Positions 38,274 through 47,485 of a DNA stretch of 64,000 bases are shown one piece after another; positions within the stretch are counted from its first letter, which is position 1, and the number at the start of each line of letters is the position of its first letter. The notes beneath the pieces are model-generated. The model searched no databases. It saw only the letters and a program-made list of their open reading frames with translations, and had not been told where the DNA came from. Position numbers and translations under genes: made by a program. This stretch comes from Pseudomonadota bacterium (GTDB lineage Bacteria > Pseudomonadota > Gammaproteobacteria > Burkholderiales > Thiobacillaceae): positions 1 to 64,000 of the forward strand of contig JAKQCX010000021.1 in NCBI GenBank assembly GCA_029558905.1, written 5' to 3'.

Positions 38274-41027
38274 TCAGACCTTCATTACCTTGACGGCGCA
38301 CTTCTTGAAGTCGCTTTCTTTCGAGATGGGGCAGGTGCTGTCCAAGGCCACCTTGTTGATGAACACCCCTTCATCGAAGAACGGCACATAGACCGTGCCT
38401 TTAGGCATGGTGTTGCGTCCGCCGGTTTCCACCCGTGCCTGGACCTTGCCGCGCCGGGACTCGATCCAGGCCAGATCGTTGCGCTTGAGCCCCCGTTTTT
38501 GCGCATCCGCTGGGTGCATCCACATCACGGCCGCGGGTACGGCACGATGCAGCTCGGGCACGCGCCGGGTCATGGTGCCGGTATGCCAGTGCTCCAGCAC
38601 CCGTCCGGTACACAGCCAGAGATCGTAATTACCGTCCGGCTGCTCCACGGGCGCGGCGTAGGGCCTATAGAAGATCTTGGCCTTGCCCGCCACGCTCTTG
38701 GGCGTGGGGTCGGTGACGCCATCCAGATTGCCGCTGGGGATGCTCTTCATCAGCTTGCCGTAGAACTCGAAACCGGCACCCTTGGTGACATAGGGATCGT
38801 ATTGCTCGTTGAAGCGCCAGCTGGTCTCGGTCCATTTGCCATTCTTGACCAGCACCGGCCACTTGAGGCCACGTACTTCATCGGAAATGTAGACATCGAA
38901 GTCCGCCAGGTCTTTCGCCTTGCCGCGCCCGAACTGGACATACTCCTGGAACAGGGCCTTCTCGGGGAACCATCCATCGCCCAGTAGATCGGCCACGTGG
39001 TTGGGGTGGCCCTTGGCGATGGCATCGGGCCATCTGTGCTTCTTGTTCGCCGCGTTGGCGAACAGCACCTCGTACAGGCTGGCATCGGCGGAGATGCCCA
39101 TCTTGGCCGCATCATCCATGACGCTGGGTAGCTTGCCGTCCTCGAAGCCGGCTTCCTTCAGCCCAGGCACCTTCTGTTCACCCCAGAAATCTTTCACCTT
39201 GAAGCGCTTGGCAAACTCCATCACCTGCCAGATGTCGGCGCGCGCCTGCCCGGGGGCATATACCTGCTGGCGCCAGGCCTGCGTGCGGCGCTCGGCATTG
39301 CCGTAGACACCCCACTTCTCGAAGATCATGGCGGCCGGCAGGATCAGGTCCGCCACCTTGGCGGAGATGGTGGGATAGGCATCGGACACGACGATGAAGT
39401 TGTCCATCTCGCGTGCGGCCTTGATCCAGTGGTTGGCATTGGGGTGGGATTGCCAGGGGTTGTTGACCTGCACCCAGGCCCATTTGAGGCCACCGTCCTC
39501 CAGATCGCGCATGAGCTTGGCGTAGAACGAGCCGATTTTCGGGTTGATGGTCTTGGCCGGCAGATTCCAGTATTTCTCGGTCTCTGCCCGATGCTGGGGG
39601 TTGGCCACCAGCCGGTCGGCCGGCAGGCGATGCGAGAATGTGCCGACCTCGCGCGCCGTGCCACAGGCGGAGGGCTGACCGGTCAGAGAGAAGGCGCCGT
39701 TACCTGGCTGGGACTGCTTGCCCAGCAGCAGGTGGTTCATGTAGCACTGTTCGTTCACCCAGGTGCCGCGCTGGTGCTGGTTGAAGCCCATGGTCCAGAA
39801 GGACACCACCTTGCGCTTCGGGTCGATGTAATAGTCGGCGAGCTGCTGCAGCTTGGCCTTGAACTTGTCCAGCGGCTCGTCGATGTCGCCCTTGGCCAGT
39901 TCCGCCACGAAATCCAGGGTGTAGGGCTCCACGGCCTTCCTGAAATCCTCAAAGGTGATGAGCCAGTGCGCCGCGGGATTGGCCGTGTTCTTCTGATCCA
40001 CGACATCGCCCGCCTTGCGGCGCTGGGCGATGGCCTCGTTTCTGTCGAGCGTGACCCGGGTCTCCTTGGCCACCACGTCCCGCTCCGCCGGGAAGGCGTA
40101 CTTCTCGCCCGGGCGTAGGCCGTAGCCGATGTCGTAGGGACCGGTGGCGAACACGCAGTGCTTGTTCACGAAGTCCTGGTTTACCGCGTTGCGGGCGATG
40201 ATCTCGCGCGCTAGGTAGTTCTGGATCGCCAGGTCGGTGTTGGGCTTGAAGATGATTTCCAGATCCGCGATGTCGGAAGACATGTTGCGGTAGGTGGTCA
40301 GGTTCACTACGCGGCAGGGTTTGTGGGACAGGCGCCGGTTGGTGATGCGCGACCAGAGGATGGGATGCATCTCGGCCATGTTGGCGCCCCAGAGCACCAT
40401 GGTGTCGGTGTACTCCACGTCATCGTAGTTTCCAGCCGGCTCGTCGGTACCGAACACGCTGTAGAACGCGGTCACGGCGCTGGCCATGCAGTTGCGTGCG
40501 TTGGGATCCACGTTGTTGGAACGGAAACCCGCCTTGAACAACTTGTTCATGGCATAGCCTTCGGGAATGGTCCACTGCCCGGAACCGAACACCCCCACGC
40601 CGCTTGGGCCCTTTTCGGCATAGGCCTTGCGGAACTGGCGTTCCATTTCATCGAAGGCCTGCTCCCAGCTCACCGGCACGAACTGTCCCTTCTTGTTGAA
40701 CTTGCCGTCCTTCATGCGCAGCAGGGGCTGGGTCAGGCGGTCCTTGCCATACAGGATCTTGCCGTTGAAATAGCCCTTCACACAGTTCAGGCCACGGTTC
40801 ACCGGTGCATCCGGATCCCCTTTGGTGGCCACCACACGGCCATTTTTTGTGGCGATCATGATGCCGCATCCGGTGCCACAGAAGCGGCATACACCCTTGT
40901 CCCATTGCCAGTCCTTTTCGCCGGCCTTGATGGCGGCCGCTGCCTGTTCGGACAGGGGCATGCCAACCGTGGCCGCGGTACCGGCAGCAATGCTGGATTT
41001 CAGAAAATCACGTCGATTGATGCTCAT
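38274..41027 (-). CDS. napA: Periplasmic nitrate reductase, molybdopterin catalytic subunit
   Basis: Reduces nitrate to nitrite in the periplasm. The 917-residue protein begins with a Tat signal (NRRDFLK at 5-11), then the [4Fe-4S] site CRFCGTGCG with its fourth Cys in GLNCVKGY, the Mo-ligand Cys in ARNCMASAV and the [11 protein letters not shown] region. bis-MGD domains extend to the C-terminus. ATG 41027 is preceded by AGGAGACGCACTC; an upstream in-frame ATG would destroy the Tat signal position. Only napA and napB are present: no napC, napD, napF or napGH in the window. Confidence 0.97.
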   Translation of the reverse strand: MSINRRDFLKSSIAAGTAATVGMPLSEQAAAAIKAGEKDWQWDKGVCRFCGTGCGIMIATKNGRVVATKGDPDAPVNRGLNCVKGYFNGKILYGKDRLTQPLLRMKDGKFNKKGQFVPVSWEQAFDEMERQFRKAYAEKGPSGVGVFGSGQWTIPEGYAMNKLFKAGFRSNNVDPNARNCMASAVTAFYSVFGTDEPAGNYDDVEYTDTMVLWGANMAEMHPILWSRITNRRLSHKPCRVVNLTTYRNMSSDIADLEIIFKPNTDLAIQNYLAREIIARNAVNQDFVNKHCVFATGPYDIGYGLRPGEKYAFPAERDVVAKETRVTLDRNEAIAQRRKAGDVVDQKNTANPAAHWLITFEDFRKAVEPYTLDFVAELAKGDIDEPLDKFKAKLQQLADYYIDPKRKVVSFWTMGFNQHQRGTWVNEQCYMNHLLLGKQSQPGNGAFSLTGQPSACGTAREVGTFSHRLPADRLVANPQHRAETEKYWNLPAKTINPKIGSFYAKLMRDLEDGGLKWAWVQVNNPWQSHPNANHWIKAAREMDNFIVVSDAYPTISAKVADLILPAAMIFEKWGVYGNAERRTQAWRQQVYAPGQARADIWQVMEFAKRFKVKDFWGEQKVPGLKEAGFEDGKLPSVMDDAAKMGISADASLYEVLFANAANKKHRWPDAIAKGHPNHVADLLGDGWFPEKALFQEYVQFGRGKAKDLADFDVYISDEVRGLKWPVLVKNGKWTETSWRFNEQYDPYVTKGAGFEFYGKLMKSIPSGNLDGVTDPTPKSVAGKAKIFYRPYAAPVEQPDGNYDLWLCTGRVLEHWHTGTMTRRVPELHRAVPAAVMWMHPADAQKRGLKRNDLAWIESRRGKVQARVETGGRNTMPKGTVYVPFFDEGVFINKVALDSTCPISKESDFKKCAVKVMKV

Positions 41028-41511
41028 GAGTGCGTCTCCTTGCGTACGAAGCTGTGGGACATGCGGTTCAACCAAGCGGGATTGCCCAGCACCGGGTCGC
41101 CCCGCGCTGCAGGGCCCGGTGTGGAACATCTTCCATGCATGCGGGTACCCGGGAGGCAGCCGGGTCTTTCGCAAGCGTAGAAACAGGGGAGATTTCATGG
41201 GGTGACCGTGCGGGCGCGACACCACAAGGAAGTGGCGCCTGCCGCCGCATGGCTGAGGTCAGTGGGACTGCGGCACGATGTCTCAAGACAGTCTCCTCAA
41301 TTCAAGAGCGGCGCGACACGGGGCTGCACTCGTCTTCTCGTCACCCGCCTGCTGGTAAGGTAACACAATACCTCTCATGGTAATAGTGTACTGCAATGAC
41401 ACGGAGCGTTGACAGAAGTCACATTTGAGTGGAAGGCGCACGCGCGCTCCGCCGTTTCACTGGGGGCTAGGCGACGCGTGCACCGCCACGGCCCTAATAT
41501 GCGGGGAGCCG
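41028..41511. other. Gene-free divergent region between napA and the MFS gene
   Basis: About 480 bp with no plausible gene. The right half (41340-41420) is AT-richer than its surroundings, as expected for promoters. It contains TACC-N6-GGTA (41369-41382), an inverted repeat that could be a regulator site, and TTGACA at about 41410-41415. No convincing FNR or NarL/NarP site could be recognised for napAB. Confidence 0.4.
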
Positions 41512-42696
41512 ATGTCCATGGAACCTCCCGGCATGCCTGCCCAAGCCCCCGAGTTGTCGATCACGCGTCTGCTGGTCTTTGGCGTGGTGGCCGCGGCCTT
41601 CACCAACATCTATCTGACACAGCCCGTGCTGCCCATCCTGTCTACGGAGTTTGGTGTGGATGCGGCGGCTGCGTCCCTGACCGTGTCCGCCACCATCCTG
41701 GGCATTGCCCTGTCCAATCTGCCATTCGGCCGCCTGGGTGACCGCTACCCCCTGCGGCCCCTGATGCTGGTGGGTGGGAGCATGGTGGCACTGGCGGGGC
41801 TGATGTGCGCCCTGACCCCGAGTTTTTCCTTGCTCGTGCTGGGCCGTTTCATCCAAGGACTATTCATCCCCGCGCTGACTACCTGTGTGGCGGCCCATCT
41901 GGCCAACAGCCTGCCGCTGGAGCGGCTGAACGTGGCCATGGGGGTCTTCGTCTCCGCCACGGTGGTGGGCGGGTTGGGTGGGCGTCTGCTGGGTGGGTAT
42001 CTGCACCCTCCCCTGCACTGGCGCTACGCCTTCGTCAGTGCCGCCCTGCTGTTGCTGCTGACGGTTTGGGCTGCGGCCCGCTGGCTACCCAAGGTGGGGA
42101 TGCGGCCGCATCACGCCCAGGGTGAGGTGGGCTTTCGCGCGCTGTTGTCTTCCTGGCCCGTGCTGCGTCTGTATGCCGTGGGGTTTGGGGCCTTCTGGGT
42201 GTTTTCCGCTACCTTCAACTACCTGCCCTTCCATCTGAGCGAACCACCCGTTTCCGCTTCCACCTCCCTCATCACCTCCCTGTACGTGGCCTATCTCATC
42301 GGCGCGGTGATGGGGCCTCTGTCCGGCCGTTTGGCCAATCGTTTCGGGGCGGGTCGCACCATGGTTCTGGGTGCCGTGCTGCTGGGTGTGTCCTTGCTGG
42401 GTCTGCTGCTGCCCAGTCTGACCATGGTGGTGCTGGCCCTGCTGGGCAGTTGCGCGGGTTTTTTCACCACCCATGCCGCCGCCTCGGGGGCGCTGAATGG
42501 CCGGCTCACCGCCAGCCGGGGGCGGGGGAATGCACTGTATGTGCTGTTCTATTACGTGGGTGGGGCCATTGGCATTACCGCCAGTGGGTATGCCTGGCGC
42601 CATGGGGGCTGGCCGGCGGTGCTGGCGCTGAACGGCCTGGTGTTGGTCATTCCCTTGGGTGTGGGGGTGCTGGAAATGCGCCTGGGCCGTGGCTGA
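41512..42696 (+). CDS. MFS transporter, DHA1/YnfM-like
   Basis: A 394-residue inner-membrane transporter with about 12 TM helices and the MFS motif A-like loop GRLGDRYPLRPL between TM2 and TM3, and GRLANRFGAGRT in the second half. It resembles drug/arabinose-type exporters (YnfM group); the substrate cannot be told. ATG 41512 follows GGGGAG. It is alone, divergent from napA and convergent with glk. Confidence 0.87.
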   Translation: MSMEPPGMPAQAPELSITRLLVFGVVAAAFTNIYLTQPVLPILSTEFGVDAAAASLTVSATILGIALSNLPFGRLGDRYPLRPLMLVGGSMVALAGLMCALTPSFSLLVLGRFIQGLFIPALTTCVAAHLANSLPLERLNVAMGVFVSATVVGGLGGRLLGGYLHPPLHWRYAFVSAALLLLLTVWAAARWLPKVGMRPHHAQGEVGFRALLSSWPVLRLYAVGFGAFWVFSATFNYLPFHLSEPPVSASTSLITSLYVAYLIGAVMGPLSGRLANRFGAGRTMVLGAVLLGVSLLGLLLPSLTMVVLALLGSCAGFFTTHAAASGALNGRLTASRGRGNALYVLFYYVGGAIGITASGYAWRHGGWPAVLALNGLVLVIPLGVGVLEMRLGRG

Positions 42697-42722
42697 CGGG
42701 GACCTGGCCTTGGGATGGGCGG

Positions 42723-43691
42723 TCAGGTGGCCGCGGCCAGGGCCGCGCCACGCAGACCGATGTCCGCGTCCAGCACCACGGCCACGGGGATTTCCCGCAT
42801 CCAAGCGCTGAAGCGCCCCTTGGCATGGAAACCCGCCAGGAATTCCGGTGCCTGCATGAGGGGCAGATTCTTGGAGGCTATGCCGCCGGCAAGAAAGACC
42901 CCGCCCCGGGCCCGCGCCAGCAAGGCGACGTCGCCGGCGATCTGGCCATAGATACGGACGAACAGTTGCATGGTGCGCAGCGCCACGGGGTCGCCTCCCA
43001 CCTGCGCGGCCTGGCTGATGGCCTGTGGGGGTTCCGTCTGGGCCAGCAGGGGTGGTTCACCCAGACCGGCTTCCCGGGCGCAGAAGCGGTAGAGATCGAC
43101 GATACCGGGACCCGACACCACGCGCTCCACGGAAACCCGGCCATGTAGGCCACGCAGGAACTGCAGCAGCCGGTCCTGTTCGTCATCCTGGGGAGCGAAA
43201 CCCATGTGACCACCCTCCGAGGACAGGGGGCGATAGCGGCCCCGCTGTGGCACACATAGGCTCACCCCCAGGCCGGTGCCGGCACCCACGGCCACCCTTA
43301 CCCCCTCTGCCTCGCCCGGACCGGTCTGCAGGAAACACAGGTCACGGGTCTGCAGGGCATCCAGGCCCCAGCCCACAGCGGAGAAATCGTTCACCAGGCT
43401 GACCCGCTCCATACCCAATTCACGAGCCAGGGCATCGGCATGAACGTGCCAGTCCAGATTGGTGAAATGTACCTGCCGGCCGTCCGTGGATCCGGCCACG
43501 GCCAGGCAGGCGGAACGTGGATGGTAGGCGTGCTTCCTCAGGTATTCGGTGAGGATGCCGGTCAGGCTGGAGTGGTGGGCATTGCGGTAGCGTTGCACGT
43601 CCACCAGGCTCACATGCTGCCCCGCCACCCGGGCCTGGGCCAGCCGACTGTGGGTGCCACCGATGTCACCTACCAGGATATTCAGGACCAT
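42723..43691 (-). CDS. glk: Glucokinase
   Basis: ATP-dependent glucose phosphorylation. The 322-residue protein has the phosphate-binding VGDIGGTHSRLA, the FTNLDWHV sugar-site segment, VNDFSAVGWG, GAGTGLGVS and a second glycine-rich GGHMGFAP element, as in the proteobacterial Glk family. The start at 43691 is at the conserved MVLNILVGDIGGT; the frame upstream is not conserved. Adjacent to the PAS-GGDEF gene with a gap of about 70 bp on the same strand. Confidence 0.93.
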   Translation of the reverse strand: MVLNILVGDIGGTHSRLAQARVAGQHVSLVDVQRYRNAHHSSLTGILTEYLRKHAYHPRSACLAVAGSTDGRQVHFTNLDWHVHADALARELGMERVSLVNDFSAVGWGLDALQTRDLCFLQTGPGEAEGVRVAVGAGTGLGVSLCVPQRGRYRPLSSEGGHMGFAPQDDEQDRLLQFLRGLHGRVSVERVVSGPGIVDLYRFCAREAGLGEPPLLAQTEPPQAISQAAQVGGDPVALRTMQLFVRIYGQIAGDVALLARARGGVFLAGGIASKNLPLMQAPEFLAGFHAKGRFSAWMREIPVAVVLDADIGLRGAALAAAT

Positions 43692-43762
43692 GGCTTGCGT
43701 GGGTGAGATTCCAGACGGAGGGAGGGATGGGGGCCCGATGTCCCGCACCCGTCCGTGGGCCT

Positions 43763-45325
43763 TCAAGGTGGGGCATATCCTGCTCCCGATGGTAGGTGAT
43801 CCTGCCCCTCGTGTGTTGCCCGGTCGCAGACTGCCCTGGCGGCACGCAGGCACTCGTCCGTGTCCCAGTGGGGTGGCACCTGCACCAGTCCGAGGCAGGC
43901 ATCCACACGATAGGTATCGCCGTTCCAGATGAAGGCGTATCGCGCGATGGCGTCACGCAATCCCTGGGCGATGTCTTCGGCCATGTCTTCCGGGCAGGTG
44001 CGCAGCAGAATGGCGAATTCGTGTGCCGCCATGCGTGCCAGAGGGTCCGATTCCCGGATGCGCTCACGCATTTGGCGCGCCAGGCGGCGCAGCAGCTCGT
44101 CGCTGGCGGCCTGACCGGCGGTATCGTGTATGTCCTGGCAATGCCGCAGGCAGACGTACAGCAGGGACAGGGGGCGATCACCGGCGCGCTTGCTGGCCAG
44201 TGCGCGCGCCAGGCGATCCTCCAGGGCGCGCCGGTTCAAGAGACCGGTCAGCCCGTCGTGTTCGGCCAGCCATTGCTGCTGGCCATGGGTCTCGCGTGAT
44301 TCGGTGACGTCGCGCAGGACCAGCACACCACCGCGGATCGTGCCTGCCACGCCATGAATGGGGGCGCTGGTACCCTCCACTTCATACTCTACGCCCGTGG
44401 CGGACAGCAGACAGGCCTTTCCCGGCAGGATGTGGGTGATGCCCCGCAGCGTGTCGCGCAGCAGATTCCCCGTCAGGTCGGCGCGGCTGCCCTTCTCGTA
44501 CAGGTGCAGTATGGTTTCCAGGGTATGGTTCTGGGCGTGGCGGCCATCCAGCCCCATCAACTGCTCCGCCACGGGATTGAGGTAGCGTAGCTGCCCGTGC
44601 ATATCGAAACGCAGCACGGCCTCGCCGATGGCGTGCAGTGTGATCTCGGCCCTTTCCTTTTCCTCGAACAGATCATGCTGCATGCGGCGGCTCATGCGGA
44701 TGACAAGGATCGATACGATCAGGCCCACCAGAAAGGCCCCCATGGACAGGATGAGGGTCAGTTGATGCGCCCGGGTGCTGGCCATGCGGGCCTCGCGCAT
44801 GGCCGCCTCGTTTTTCTCGCGCTGCATGTCCACGAGCCTGGTCCAGCGGGCCATCATGGTCTCCTGCAGCGGTCGCAGGTCTTGCAAGATTCGCCTGCGC
44901 GCCTCTTCCGGATGCTCGTGCTGCAGCTGGACCACCACCTGTTCACCGTCGTCTTCCACCTGGCGGACCGCTTCACGCACATCCATCCACAGGTGCAGTT
45001 CGGCTTCATCCAGGGGCAGGGCCAGGAACTTGTCCCGAGTCTGGATGAATTCCAGGGCCAGTCGCGAGAAGCGCATGAGCGTCTCATCGCGCAGGAAGGG
45101 ATCCGCCGTGCCGCTGGCCAGCATCAGTGCCTGGTAACGGGCCTCATGGATGGCACGCATGGCCGTGGCCAGCTCGGCCTTGGCGTTGCGCTCGGCGACG
45201 ATGGCCGTGAGCTGGTCGCTCAGGCGGCGCACATAGGTGGAACCAATGGCCGTTACCCCTGCGATCAGCAGCAGCATGACGCTGAATCCCGCGATGACCG
45301 GAACCAGGGTGGGGGGACGCTTCAT
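43763..45325 (-). CDS. Membrane PAS-GGDEF protein with altered active site and intact I-site
   Basis: 520 residues: TM1 (about 8-28), a periplasmic helical sensor region (30-185, four-helix-bundle-like), TM2 (about 188-208), a PAS domain (226-340) and a C-terminal GGDEF domain (350-515). The active-site loop reads AAHEF (433-437) instead of GGDEF, losing both glycines and the first acid. The inhibitory-site motif RESD (424-427) sits exactly five residues upstream. This suggests a c-di-GMP receptor rather than a cyclase. An ATG at 45370 would add 15 residues of poor similarity before TM1. Confidence 0.85.
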   Translation of the reverse strand: MKRPPTLVPVIAGFSVMLLLIAGVTAIGSTYVRRLSDQLTAIVAERNAKAELATAMRAIHEARYQALMLASGTADPFLRDETLMRFSRLALEFIQTRDKFLALPLDEAELHLWMDVREAVRQVEDDGEQVVVQLQHEHPEEARRRILQDLRPLQETMMARWTRLVDMQREKNEAAMREARMASTRAHQLTLILSMGAFLVGLIVSILVIRMSRRMQHDLFEEKERAEITLHAIGEAVLRFDMHGQLRYLNPVAEQLMGLDGRHAQNHTLETILHLYEKGSRADLTGNLLRDTLRGITHILPGKACLLSATGVEYEVEGTSAPIHGVAGTIRGGVLVLRDVTESRETHGQQQWLAEHDGLTGLLNRRALEDRLARALASKRAGDRPLSLLYVCLRHCQDIHDTAGQAASDELLRRLARQMRERIRESDPLARMAAHEFAILLRTCPEDMAEDIAQGLRDAIARYAFIWNGDTYRVDACLGLVQVPPHWDTDECLRAARAVCDRATHEGQDHLPSGAGYAPP

Positions 45326-45384
45326 GCCGGGGACGCGGGCTTGCCGGTGGCCGGGTGGAGCTGGGTACATGCGCGTGACTCGCC

Positions 45385-45645
45385 TCAGTCCAGGATTTCC
45401 AGGTCCAACAGGGCGTCGTTCAGGCCGCTGCGGTCCTCGGTCAGCACCGGCAGGGTGTAGGTGCGCAGGCCATATTCGAAAGGCCGGCCGTGGTGGTCAG
45501 CCATCAGGCTGGCTGGGGCGTCGGCTTGCAAGACCAGGGATGGCGGTTCGTCCAGCACCTCGATGATGACGCAGATCTCGCCTTGATGGCGCACATGCAG
45601 TCCCAGCAGGGTGCGCAGGTGGGGCAGGGTGATGATGTCGGCCAA
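45385..45645 (-). CDS. Hypothetical protein, 86 residues
   Basis: A small soluble acidic protein with a predicted beta-rich core (HVRHQGEICVIIEVLDEPPSLVL) and an acidic C-terminus. I do not recognise the family. It ends 59 bp before the PAS-GGDEF start and begins 6 bp after the upstream amidotransferase stop, so it probably shares that transcript. Codon use is like the neighbours. No function is proposed. Confidence 0.6.
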   Translation of the reverse strand: MADIITLPHLRTLLGLHVRHQGEICVIIEVLDEPPSLVLQADAPASLMADHHGRPFEYGLRTYTLPVLTEDRSGLNDALLDLEILD

Positions 45646-45651
45646 GGGATC

Positions 45652-46356
45652 TCAGGCCTGCAGGCCGGCGGTCCAGCGGGTATACAGGGCTTCCGCGGCC
45701 GCGTGGAGCCCGGGCAGGTTGGCGGCATTCAGGGACTGCATCCGCTCCGGCGACTGCACGGCGGGGCTGGAGGCGGCGGCGATCTCGTCGGCACCCAGTA
45801 CGCACCATTCCCGGATCATGGGACCGGTCATCTCCACGTGGCACTGCATGCCCAGGTGGGGGCCCAGGACGAAGGCCTGGTTGGTGCAGTGTGTGCTGCC
45901 CAGGATGCGGGCGGCGCCGGGGGGGAGGGAGAAGGTCTCGCCATGCCAGTGGAAGGCCTCGAAGGCCGCCAGGTCCGGCAGCCAGGCCCGGGCCTCGGCA
46001 TTGTCCGCCCGCTCCACACGGCCCCAGCCGATTTCCTTCACCGGGTTGCGTGTGACCCGCCCGTCCAGGGCCTTGGCCATGAGTTGGCTCCCCAGGCAGT
46101 GGCCCAGGACGGGAATGCCGTGTTGCACGGCCAGGCGGATCAGGGAAAGTGCCGGCGGGATCCAGGGCAGATCGTCGTTCACGCTCATGGGGCCACCCAT
46201 GAAGACCAGACCGGCGAATGCACCGGGTGAGGCGGGCACGCCTTCACCGGCATCGATGGCGACGAGTTTCCAGGCCAGGCCACGTTCTTCCAGGAAGGTG
46301 GCAAGGTACCCGGGGCCTTCGCTGGGGGCATGCCGGAAGATGGCGATGGGCTTCAT
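45652..46356 (-). CDS. Class I glutamine amidotransferase-like protein
   Basis: A 234-residue stand-alone GATase domain. The nucleophile elbow is GHCLGSQL and the His-Glu pair is in CHVEMT, with FMGGPMSVND as the oxyanion-side loop. It resembles YfeJ/GMP synthase-like amidotransferases of unknown acceptor. ATG 46356 gives the conserved MKPIAIFRH start. It is followed by the 86-residue hypothetical gene. Confidence 0.87.
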   Translation of the reverse strand: MKPIAIFRHAPSEGPGYLATFLEERGLAWKLVAIDAGEGVPASPGAFAGLVFMGGPMSVNDDLPWIPPALSLIRLAVQHGIPVLGHCLGSQLMAKALDGRVTRNPVKEIGWGRVERADNAEARAWLPDLAAFEAFHWHGETFSLPPGAARILGSTHCTNQAFVLGPHLGMQCHVEMTGPMIREWCVLGADEIAAASSPAVQSPERMQSLNAANLPGLHAAAEALYTRWTAGLQA

Positions 46357-46594
46357 GTCGGGACCTCGTGCTACATGTTCCGACATTATGGCCCCATCAT
46401 GGGCGTTGTGCCCCCCGGTATGGGCCACCCGCACACCATGATCCGAACCGCTGGTCAGGGCTGCTCGGTCTGGTTCTTTTCGATGAGGCCTGGGCGGAGT
46501 GGTTGTGGATAGGTACGAAGCAGACCTACGCAGGGCGGAGCAGGGGCCCCGCCTGCGGGGATGCGACCCCGGAGGCGGGCAGGAGCTTCGAGCT

Positions 46595-47425
46595 TTACGC
46601 GCCGGCCTTCTTGTCGTGCTCGATGAGGGCGTAGGCAGAGTGGTTGTGGATGGATTCGAAGTTCTCCGCTTCGACCACATAGGCATCGATGCGCCCGTCC
46701 CGGTTCAGGGCGGCGGCCACGTCCCGCACCAGGTCTTCCACGAACTTGGGGTTGTCATAGGCCTTTTCGGTGACGAATTTCTCATCCGGCCGCTTGAGCA
46801 GACCATAGAGCTGGCTGGAGGCGTTGTCCTCGGCGATCTGGATGATGTCCTCGATCCACACGAAGGCGTTGGTGCGCACGCGGATGGTGACGTGGGAGCG
46901 CTGGTTGTGGGCGCCGTAGGCGGAGATCTTCTTGGAGCAGGGGCACAGGCTGGTGCACGGCACCAGAACCTTCATGTGCTGGATGTATTCCCCGTTGCGG
47001 ATCTCGCCGATGAAGGTCACGTCATAGTCCATCAGACTCTCCACGCCGGACACCGGCGCCCGCTTGTTGACGAAGTAGGGAAAGCTCATCTCCACGTGGC
47101 CGGAATCCGCTTCCAGTTTCAGCACCATCTGGCGCAGCATGTCCTCGAAGGACTCCACGGAGATTTCCCGCTCGTAGCCGTTGAGGATGTCGACGAAACG
47201 GGACATGTGGGTGCCCTTGAAGTGATGGGGCAGATAGACATACATGCCAAAGGTGGCGATGGTGTGCTGCACTCCTGCACTCCTGTCCCGCACCTTGATG
47301 GGATGGCGGATGGACTTGATGCCCACCTTGTCGATGGCGATCTTGCGGGAGTCCGGGTAGTTCTGTACATCGGCTATGGCGACCTGGTCCGGGGGGCAGC
47401 CGATGGGAGTGACACAGACGCTCAT
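46595..47425 (-). CDS. folE2: GTP cyclohydrolase FolE2 (GCYH-IB)
   Basis: Zinc-independent GTP cyclohydrolase making dihydroneopterin triphosphate for folate and queuosine. The 276-residue protein has the GCYH-IB signatures SRFVDILN, the catalytic-Cys region [21 protein letters not shown] and HNHSAYA. It lies downstream of dxs on the same strand, with its own promoter overlapping the dxs end. FolE2 is often induced under zinc limitation, but no clear Zur site is seen. No folE1 is in the window. Confidence 0.96.
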   Translation of the reverse strand: MSVCVTPIGCPPDQVAIADVQNYPDSRKIAIDKVGIKSIRHPIKVRDRSAGVQHTIATFGMYVYLPHHFKGTHMSRFVDILNGYEREISVESFEDMLRQMVLKLEADSGHVEMSFPYFVNKRAPVSGVESLMDYDVTFIGEIRNGEYIQHMKVLVPCTSLCPCSKKISAYGAHNQRSHVTIRVRTNAFVWIEDIIQIAEDNASSQLYGLLKRPDEKFVTEKAYDNPKFVEDLVRDVAAALNRDGRIDAYVVEAENFESIHNHSAYALIEHDKKAGA

Positions 47426-47455
47426 GACTATGTTCCGATATGCTTAATTAGAACA

Positions 47456-47484
47456 AGTATAAATTAACGCCTATATCCGAGCAA
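47456..47484 (-). promoter_or_regulatory. folE2 promoter inside the dxs end
   Basis: On the minus strand TTGCTC (47484-47479) and TATACT (47461-47456) are separated by exactly 17 bp; transcription would start about 25 bp before the folE2 ATG. A 7-bp inverted repeat, ATCCGAG at 47475-47481 and CTCGGAT at 47489-47495, surrounds the dxs stop codon and overlaps the -35 element, so it could be an operator or a processing hairpin. Confidence 0.6.
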
Positions 47485-47485
47485 A

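Noticed and set aside
41361-41390. NarL/FNR-type site for napAB
   Set aside because: One heptamer-like TACCTCT and TACC-N6-GGTA are present, but neither a paired NarL/NarP arrangement nor a TTGAT-N4-ATCAA FNR box can be made out.
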